Made by a program: the position numbers and the translations under genes. Positions 1 to 4,783 of a stretch of 6,243 bases of DNA are shown here, in pieces. Each line of letters starts with the position of its first letter. Position 1 is the first letter of the stretch. Below the pieces are notes generated by a model that saw only the letters and a list, made by a program, of their open reading frames with translations, did not search any database and had not been told where the DNA came from. Source of the stretch: Synechococcaceae cyanobacterium RL_1_2. Its GTDB lineage: Bacteria > Cyanobacteriota > Cyanobacteriia > Cyanobacteriales > JAAUPO01. Location: contig JAAUPO010000150.1 in NCBI GenBank assembly GCA_012033095.1, forward strand, positions 1-6,243, read 5' to 3'.

Positions 1-46
1 CACCATCAGCAGCGATGGACAGGACTCCTTACGGTTTGACTTACTT

Positions 47-152
47 AGGACTTACCCACAAGCCCCTAAATCCCCCTAAATTGGGGACTTGCTTGAGATT
101 GTCCCAAACATCATGGTTCCCAGGACAGAATGGAAATTTTTGAGTAAGTCCT
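47..152. repeat. MITE-like element with 9-bp terminal inverted repeats
   Basis: Perfect 9-bp inverted repeats AGGACTTAC (47-55) and GTAAGTCCT (144-152) bound a segment with no coding capacity. Inside, 59-91 folds as a hairpin: CAAGCCCC against GGGGACTTG with one bulge, then AAT pairing. The core at 63-90 matches 22 of 28 positions of the core at 2787-2814 in the other palindromic repeat of this window, so the two are probably one repeat family. The element ends one base after the fpg stop codon (154-156). No clear target-site duplication is visible and no transposase is present. The inverted repeats and hairpin are seen directly; calling it a non-autonomous mobile element is inference. Confidence 0.45.
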
Positions 153-153
153 G

Positions 154-984
154 TTACCGTTGACATTGGGGACAAAAATGACTCGATCGCCCCCCTAATT
201 TAATTTTCTCGATCGCTGTCCCACAGGTTTTACAAGGCTTGCCGGTACGACCATAAACCCAAGCCACATCCCCGTAGTTCCCACTCACCCCCAACAGATT
301 CAAAAAATCACTGAAAGTGGTGCCTCCCTTATTAATGGCTTTAGTTAATACTTCTTGAATAGCGTGATGAATAAGGGGAATTTGTTTGGCGTGAATTTGA
401 CGACAGGACGTGTCCGGTTTAATGCCACTGACGAATAACACCTCATCGGCGTAGATATTACCCAGGCCCGCAACAAACATTTGATTGAGTAACACCGTTT
501 TGATGGGACAGTTGCGTCGTTGTAGTTGCTCCGCTACGTAGGCCGGGGTAAACTCTTCCGCCCAAGGTTCAGGGCCCAATTTTTGTAACCCCGTAATAAT
601 TGTTTCCACCGGTTGGCCTGGGGGCACATGCCACACTTTCCCAAAGGTACGGGTATCGACAAATCTTAATTCCCGATCGCCCTCAAATAAAAAGCGAACC
701 CTCGTATGTTTTTGTAGCGGTTCATGGGATTTGAGCCACAATAATTGCCCCGTCATCCGTAAATGAACCCCCACATGACTTTGATCCGCCATGGTCGCTA
801 AAATATACTTCCCCCGCCGAAACCACCGTTCAAATTTGTTGCCCGCGATCGCTTGTTGAAATTGTTCCATACTAGGCCAAGCTAAGGATCTGGCTAACAG
901 CACTTCTGGGGTAGTGAGGGGTTGGCGTAACGTTTTTTGATTGAGACCACGACAAACCGTTTCCACCTCTGGTAATTCAGGCAT
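154..984 (-). CDS. mutM: Formamidopyrimidine-DNA glycosylase (Fpg/MutM)
   Basis: Base-excision repair enzyme that removes oxidised purines such as 8-oxoguanine and FapyG and nicks the abasic strand by beta/delta elimination. I start it at the ATG at 984-982 (276 aa), not the TTG three codons upstream, because Fpg needs the N-terminus MPELPEVE: Pro2 becomes the Schiff-base nucleophile once Met is removed, and Glu3 is the catalytic acid. A GGGAAG lies 9 bases upstream. Other family marks are Lys59 in RRGKY, the HLRMTGQL segment with the base-flipping Met, GLGNIYADE of the helix-two-turn-helix, and a C-terminal zinc finger with Cys251, Cys254, Cys271 and Cys274 plus the DNA-binding Arg266. Length is normal and the frame intact. 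It lies 192 bases downstream of psaE on the same strand; I recall the same psaE-fpg order in Synechococcus elongatus, where Fpg matters under high light. Co-transcription is plausible but hairpins intervene. Confidence 0.97.
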   Translation of the reverse strand: MPELPEVETVCRGLNQKTLRQPLTTPEVLLARSLAWPSMEQFQQAIAGNKFERWFRRGKYILATMADQSHVGVHLRMTGQLLWLKSHEPLQKHTRVRFLFEGDRELRFVDTRTFGKVWHVPPGQPVETIITGLQKLGPEPWAEEFTPAYVAEQLQRRNCPIKTVLLNQMFVAGLGNIYADEVLFVSGIKPDTSCRQIHAKQIPLIHHAIQEVLTKAINKGGTTFSDFLNLLGVSGNYGDVAWVYGRTGKPCKTCGTAIEKIKLGGRSSHFCPQCQR

Positions 985-993
985 AAAAGACAA

Positions 994-999
994 CTTCCC
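994..999 (-). promoter_or_regulatory. Ribosome binding site of fpg, deciding its start
   Basis: On the minus strand GGGAAG sits 9 bases before the ATG at 984-982. It supports the start that gives MPELPEVE and not the upstream TTG at 993-991, which would follow the GGGAAG directly. Confidence 0.5.
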
Positions 1000-1031
1000 A
1001 CAATAAACAAAAAGTACAGCCCATAATAATA

Positions 1032-1055
1032 GAGGCGCAACTAAAGTTACGCCTC
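1032..1055 (-). terminator. Hairpin between psaE and fpg, possible weak terminator or processing site
   Basis: GAGGCG (1032-1037) pairs with CGCCTC (1050-1055). After one mismatch AAC pairs with GTT around a TAAA loop. On the minus strand, the direction of both flanking genes, the stem is followed by TATTATTATGGG, so it has no proper U-tract. On the plus strand a run of six T follows eight bases after the stem. It could attenuate psaE read-through into fpg or be a processing site; the structure is certain, the role is not. Confidence 0.4.
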
Positions 1056-1103
1056 ACCAGAGTTTTTTATAGAATTTTGCTAAAGCTAGAATGGCTATGG
1101 CGA

Positions 1104-1176
1104 TTATTCGGGTTGGTTTGATTTTCCCCTCCCCGTCCTGCGGATTAGGGCCAATCAACCAAAAGCTCCGGAATAA
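1104..1176 (-). repeat. Long imperfect stem-loop immediately after the psaE stop codon
   Basis: The arms begin at the base next to the psaE stop (1177-1179). CCGGAATAA (1168-1176) pairs with TTATTCGG (1104-1111) with one bulge, AATCAACC (1153-1160) pairs with GGTTTGATT (1115-1123) with one bulge, and GGG (1148-1150) can pair with CCC (1126-1128). In the psaE mRNA this would be a 3' hairpin of about 73 bases. It may protect the transcript end or take part in termination. There is no U-tract directly after it. Confidence 0.45.
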
Positions 1177-1389
1177 CTACTTAACTGCTTCTAGTTCTCT
1201 TTCAGCGAAATTGTTAGTGTTAAGCCCACCAGCACTACCACTGAAGCCGTTATAGTTAACGCTTTCAAAGCGAACAATTACGGGGTAAAGAATACCACTT
1301 TGATCCACACTAGCTACTGTGCCAACATCACCGTACCAGTAGGATTCTTTCCGAAGAATTTTTACTTTATCGCCGCGCTTAAGAGCCAT
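1177..1389 (-). CDS. psaE: Photosystem I reaction centre subunit IV (PsaE)
   Basis: Small peripheral PSI subunit on the cytoplasmic face of the thylakoid; with PsaC and PsaD it forms the ferredoxin/flavodoxin docking site and supports cyclic electron flow. The 70-aa product is recognisable along its whole length: [21 protein letters not shown], then [11 protein letters not shown], then [12 protein letters not shown] and [12 protein letters not shown]. This is the single SH3-like barrel of the family. The GFSGSAGG stretch is the long loop I remember from Synechocystis PsaE; several other cyanobacteria have it shortened. No signal or membrane segment is present, as expected. The ATG at 1389-1387 is preceded by AAGGAG at good spacing. 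The frame is intact. It lies 185 bases downstream of the glycosyltransferase stop, with a leader that can hold its own promoter, and upstream of fpg. Confidence 0.98.
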   Translation of the reverse strand: MALKRGDKVKILRKESYWYGDVGTVASVDQSGILYPVIVRFESVNYNGFSGSAGGLNTNNFAERELEAVK

Positions 1390-1399
1390 GGATTGATAT

Positions 1400-1405
1400 C
1401 TCCTT
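1400..1405 (-). promoter_or_regulatory. Strong Shine-Dalgarno site of psaE
   Basis: Minus-strand AAGGAG (plus-strand CTCCTT) lies 10 bases before the psaE ATG. It is the clearest ribosome binding site of the annotated genes here, in keeping with an abundant photosystem protein. Confidence 0.75.
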
Positions 1406-1421
1406 AAAATTAAAGATAATT

Positions 1422-1439
1422 TAAAACAATTAAAACAAT
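1422..1439. repeat. Tandem 9-bp duplication in the psaE leader
   Basis: TAAAACAAT occurs twice in direct succession (1422-1430 and 1431-1439). It lies between the psaE ribosome binding site and the dyad at 1451-1464, so it is probably in the 5' untranslated region. The function is unknown; it could simply be an AT-rich slippage product. Confidence 0.5.
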
Positions 1440-1450
1440 TGAATAGGCAT

Positions 1451-1464
1451 TGTTATCTATAACA
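1451..1464 (-). promoter_or_regulatory. Perfect dyad overlapping a -10-like sequence upstream of psaE
   Basis: TGTTAT-CT-ATAACA is a perfect inverted repeat with 6-bp arms, about 62-75 bases upstream of the psaE ATG. On the minus strand it contains TATAGAT, which resembles a -10 box. No good -35 hexamer is visible 16-18 bases further upstream. A dyad on top of a -10 element is a common operator layout. PSI genes in cyanobacteria are repressed in high light, often through RpaB, but this dyad is not the RpaB HLR1 consensus as I know it. Confidence 0.35.
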
Positions 1465-1574
1465 GGTTACTACTGGAGCTTGGTTTTTAAACAGAATCAA
1501 ATTTTAATTTTTATTACAAATATTGAATCAAACCTCGCGATCGCTTCAGCATTTACTAGCTTCATCAAAGATGA

Positions 1575-2323
1575 TCAACCGAGCTTTAAGGATTTTTTGA
1601 GCTTAAAGGTTAATGTCCGCATTAAAAATACAGGGATAGAAGACATCCTTCTCCACCGCCATGGTTCCTGGTATAAACGATAAAACCACTCTAGGTAAAT
1701 TTTTGCATCCAGCGTGGAGCCCTGGGTTTAGCCCCAGCCCACACATCAAAACTGCCACCCACCCCAATCCAGATAGCATGGGGACAGAGGTGACGATGTT
1801 CTCGAATCCATAATTCCTGACGGGGAACCCCCAGCCCTACATAGATTACATCGGGCTGTTGCTTCTCCAAATTCTGTAATAATTCAGCTTGCTCTTCTAG
1901 CTGGAGATAGCCATGGTAAGGGCTAATATCAACTCGGGGAAATTTTTGGGCCGCCCGTGTGGTAATTCCTGGTTTTCCACCATAGAAGAACACTTTTTTG
2001 CTGCTTTGGTTGCGCTCAATTTCATGCAGTAGGGATTCGGCCAACTCAATGCCTGGGCAACGATCGTGGGATTCTCCGAACAATTTGAGATAGATGATGA
2101 TGCCTGCGCCATCGGGAATTACCAACTCCGCTTCATCGATCGCGGTTTGTAACGAAGGATTTTTTTCCCCCATCATCAACATTTCAGTATTAAGGGTCAC
2201 AACATGGGTTCCCTCACTATCTAATAACCTTTGAGCTAACCAACGACTGTAGTTGCCCATTAAATCGACAGAAGAATTAAAAACCCGATAGGAACGGGGT
2301 TTAGTGAGGGAGTAAGTTGCCAT
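1575..2323 (-). pseudogene. WecG/TagA/CpsF-family glycosyltransferase, frameshifted near its C-terminus
   Basis: GT26-type enzyme of the kind that adds N-acetylmannosaminyl or a related sugar to a lipid-linked precursor in surface polysaccharide synthesis; the donor cannot be told from sequence. The ATG start is at 2323-2321. Family motifs run in order: LNTEM (44-48), IPDGAG with the likely catalytic Asp71, GGKPG (115-119), GLGVPRQE (163-170), GVGGSFDVWAG (187-197) and RAPRWMQK (201-208). The frame as written stops at 1691-1693 after 210 aa (WMQKFT). One base short in the five-base run at 1700-1704 explains this: adding one A on the coding strand gives WMQKIYLEWFYRLYQEPWRW and continues to a TGA at 1577-1575, 249 aa in all, the usual family length. 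The lost part is the C-terminal appendage, which in TagA completes the active site and aids membrane attachment. No good Shine-Dalgarno is seen. It may be a sequencing error and not a true pseudogene. Confidence 0.85.
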
Positions 2324-2749
2324 GGGATGGGGTTACATTGAGAACTTAGAATGCAAAATAAACCGAAGAAAAATCATGAGATGGACTTAACTTCAGACTA
2401 TTATCATAGAACAATATAAAAATAAAATATAGAACAATAGGAATATCCAGTTCAGCCCAATGCCGATGTGCACCGGAGATAAAATGGAGCTTATTAAATA
2501 CGATTAAAAAAAAGTTCAACATCTGTTGATCTTTTAGGATAACTATAAATTTCACCCGCTTCTCCTTTGAGGGATAAAGCTTTTCCCCCTAAACAATGTA
2601 AGGGAACAGTGTAAGTGTTGATGAAACGGGGGAGGATAAAGGAACAATTTTGCGGATATCTATTTCACAAAATATTTAAAATATTTAGCATATTTAAAGC
2701 CTCAAAAAGCATCAAAACTTCTCAAATTTTGATTTATTCCTAGATTTTA
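2324..2749. other. AT-rich intergenic region without a confident gene
   Basis: This is the left part of the divergent intergenic region between the glycosyltransferase and the first M16 gene. It is AT-rich with many short A and T runs. It presumably contains the promoter of the minus-strand glycosyltransferase, but I cannot place -10 and -35 boxes with confidence. A 69-codon minus-strand reading frame (2346-2555) lies here and is discussed as a finding. No tRNA or recognisable structured RNA is seen. Confidence 0.5.
2671..2697. repeat. Three imperfect AT-rich 9-bp iterations
   Basis: AATATTTAA (2671-2679), AATATTTAG (2680-2688) and CATATTTAA (2689-2697) follow one another with a 9-base period and share ATATTTA. 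This is low-complexity sequence, so a binding-site role is only a possibility. Confidence 0.4.
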
Positions 2750-2879
2750 GAACGTGTTTAAAAAGTATCAAATATTGTGGAATCGCCCCCTAAATCCCAC
2801 AATTTGGCGGACTTTATTGCTTAAAATTTAGGTAAGTTCCCCCAGACTGGGGGGCAAGGGGGGCTTTTCAAACCCATTC
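2750..2879. mobile_element. MITE-like palindromic repeat of cyanobacterial type
   Basis: The ends are imperfect inverted repeats: GAACGTGTTTAAAAAG (2750-2765) matches the reverse complement of 2864-2879 at 13 of 16 positions. Inside lie the GC-rich arms GCCCCCTAAATCCC (starting at 2785) and, on the right, the CCCCC...GGGGGG...GGGGGGCTTTT block (2839-2868), which face each other in inverted orientation around an AT-rich centre. This arrangement resembles the abundant non-coding palindromic repeats of cyanobacterial genomes. No transposase or open frame is present. The left core matches the repeat downstream of fpg at 22 of 28 positions. It lies upstream of the first M16 gene and could affect its transcription. 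Confidence 0.55.
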
Positions 2880-2887
2880 TCAGGATC

Positions 2888-2917
2888 AACGTTTAAATGC
2901 TAAACGTTTAAATGCTA
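2888..2917. repeat. Perfect 15-bp tandem duplication
   Basis: AACGTTTAAATGCTA occurs twice without a gap (2888-2902, 2903-2917), starting nine bases beyond the right end of the palindromic element. The junction creates the palindrome AAACGTTT. It may be a slippage product or paired protein-binding sites upstream of the M16 gene. Confidence 0.7.
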
Positions 2918-2988
2918 ATTGATGACACTCCCTAGTTTAGTTATGGCGAAAATTTGAGGGGATGCATTTGCCCTGGTTTTTTGCCAGT

Positions 2989-3013
2989 TTGTTGCTCTGT
3001 GCTAGTGCAACAA
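2989..3013. promoter_or_regulatory. Inverted repeat upstream of the first M16 gene
   Basis: TTGTTGC (2989-2995) and GCAACAA (3007-3013) are perfect 7-bp arms around an 11-base spacer, ending 61 bases before the proposed ATG at 3075. A TTAAAAT just downstream (3022-3028) could be a -10 box. The layout would suit an operator or a leader hairpin. No T-run follows, so it is not a terminator. Confidence 0.35.
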
Positions 3014-3060
3014 CGTTTACGTTAAAATCAACAAGGCCTCATTGGGCCAGCATTATTACG

Positions 3061-3064
3061 GGAG
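3061..3064 (+). promoter_or_regulatory. Ribosome binding site supporting the ATG start at 3075
   Basis: GGAG lies 10 bases before ATG 3075-3077. This start puts the basic n-region MIDYLRR directly before the hydrophobic core of the signal peptide. The alternative TTG at 3042 would add 11 residues ahead of it and has only a weak AAGG upstream. Confidence 0.45.
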
Positions 3065-3074
3065 ATCTTTGGGA

Positions 3075-4617
3075 ATGATTGACTATTTACGCCGAGCGAT
3101 CGCTCTAGGCCTATCTTTGCTCTTAACTATTAGCTTTTGGGGGATCAGACCTGCGTTGGCCCAGGAGCAACAGGGGGCTAATACCTTCAATCTTCAACAG
3201 GTAATTAATCAGGTAACGGAGTTTCAACTTGATAATGGCATGGATTTTATTGTCCTAGAGGATCATTCTGCCCCTGTGGTGTCTTTTGTCACCTATGCCG
3301 ATGTGGGGGGAGTGGATGAACCAGAAGGCAAAACCGGCGTAGCTCATTTTTTGGAGCATCTTGCCTTTAAGGGCACCAGTAAAATTGGTACGAGGGATTA
3401 CGCCACAGAAAAGGAATTGTTAAGCCAGTTAGATCGTTTGTCCCGTCAACTTAAGCTGGCCCAAGCGATCGGGGATGAAGAACAGACCCAAACCCTGCAA
3501 GGGGAATTTAGTCAGATGGAGCAGCAGGCCAATGGCATTGCGATACAAAATGAATTTGGTCAAATTGTTGAAACGGCTGGTGGTGTGGGATTAAATGCGG
3601 CAACCTCCGCCGATTACACCATGTATTTTTACAATTTTCCCGCTAACAAGTTAGAGCTATGGATGTCCCTAGAATCTAACCGTTATCTAGATCCTGTGTT
3701 TAGGGAATTTTTTAAAGAACAGCAAGTTATCCTGGAAGAACGTCGTTTACGCACCGATAATTCTCCCATTGGTCAAATGGTGGAGGCTTTTTTGGACAAA
3801 GCTTTTACCACTCACCCCTACCGTCGCCCCGTGATTGGTTACAGCGATGACATTAGTAATCTCACTCGGCAAGAATGTGCAACTAATTCTTTTCCACTTA
3901 CTACACCCCAGAAAATATTACGATCGCGATGTCGGGGATGTACAACCGAACCAAGTTAAAAAATTAGCTCGGACTTACTTTGGCCGATTAGTGAGTAAGG
4001 GTAAACCACCCCAGGTAACCACGGTGGAACCACCCCAAACTGGGATGAAGGAAGTAGATTTAGAGCTAAACTCTGAGCCTTGGTATCTGGAGGGTTACCA
4101 TCGTCCTGCCCTCAACCACCCCGATAATGCCACCTATAAGATCATTGCAGCTTTAATGAGCAATGGCCGCACTTCCCGCCTTTATAAATCCTTGGTACAG
4201 GAGCAGCAAGTGGCCCTCACCGCAGAAGGGATCAATGGTTTCCCTGGAGAAAAATATCCTAATCTGTTGTTGTTCTATGCAATGATTAGCCCCACTTCTT
4301 CTGTGGATGAGGTTAGTAAAAGTCTCCACGGTGAAATTCAGCGGTTAGTGGATGAACCCATTTCCCCCATAGAACTCGATCGCGTCAAAACCAACGCCAA
4401 GGCCAGTTTAATTCGCACCTTAGATTCAAAACAGGGCATGGCTAAACTGTTAGTAGAATACCAGGTGAAAACGGGGGATTGGCACAATTTATTTAATCAA
4501 CTCACCGCGATCAAAGCAGTAACGGTGGAGGATATACAACGGGTGGCGAGGGCTACCTTTACCCCTGAAAATATGACGATCGGGAAAATCCTTAAGTCAG
4601 GGAGTACTCAACCCTAG
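3075..4617 (+). pseudogene. Exported M16 zinc peptidase (catalytic subunit), disrupted by three single-base indels
   Basis: Pitrilysin/MPP-type (M16B) metallopeptidase. From ATG 3075 a Sec signal peptide covers residues 1-29 (MIDYLRR, hydrophobic core, ALA-Q cleavage), so it should act in the periplasm or thylakoid lumen. The inverted zinc motif is His91-Phe-Leu-Glu94-His95 and the third ligand is Glu222 in VILEER. Residues about 112-155 are a Gln/Glu/Leu-rich, coiled-coil-like insertion before NAATSADYTMYF. The frame as written ends at 3957-3959 after 294 aa. Removing one A at 3874/3875 and one A at 3885/3886 and restoring one base (best a C) between 3930 and 3931 gives LTRQDVQLFFSTYYTPENIT, then IAIVGDVQPNQV, and continues through the C-terminal M16 domain (NGRTSRLYKSLVQEQQVAL) to TAG 4615-4617: 513 aa, normal for a two-domain bacterial M16B. 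As written, the C-terminal domain cannot be made in one chain. The non-catalytic partner follows 166 bases downstream. Confidence 0.85.
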
Positions 4618-4732
4618 GCCATGGACAATGAATTGACCTCAAATTCCAGGGTTGAAATTTCAGAATTTAGTCAGAGATTGCATCGTCGTAACTATGGTTT
4701 GAGCCTAACTTCACTTTGATTGGCATTAGTTT

Positions 4733-4756
4733 TTATTAGTTTATTAGTTTATTAGT
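4733..4756. repeat. Three perfect copies of TTATTAGT in the spacer between the M16 genes
   Basis: TTATTAGT is repeated at 4733-4740, 4741-4748 and 4749-4756, with a further ATTAGT at 4725-4730. The array ends 27 bases before the ATG of the second M16 gene, where a promoter would lie, so copy-number change could alter promoter or leader spacing. That effect is speculative. Confidence 0.65.
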
Positions 4757-4783
4757 TCCTATTTTTTAAATCCTATACATCCT

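Noticed and set aside
1510..1524. RpaB (HLR1) site upstream of psaE at TTACAAAT
   Set aside because: Only one half-site-like match is visible, with no second copy at the expected spacing.
1450..1683. Plus-strand 77-codon frame
   Set aside because: It overlaps the out-of-frame tail of the minus-strand glycosyltransferase (1575-1690) and the psaE upstream region. The minus-strand translation matches the family; this one resembles nothing.
1897..2112. Minus-strand 71-codon frame
   Set aside because: It lies fully inside the glycosyltransferase in another frame of the same strand, with no family resemblance.
2324..3041. CRISPR array or tRNA/structured RNA in the large intergenic region
   Set aside because: No regularly spaced direct repeats with unique spacers and no cloverleaf were found; the repeats present are a MITE-like palindrome and short tandem duplications.
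3835..4617. Independent gene starting at ATG 3835
   Set aside because: Its first 30 or so residues are an out-of-frame reading of the catalytic M16 gene; from GDVQPNQV on it is simply that gene's C-terminal half.
4608..4655. Terminator after the first M16 gene from TCAACCCT/AGGGTTGA
   Set aside because: The 8-bp arms are perfect but the loop is 32 bases, the left arm overlaps the stop codon and no T-run follows.
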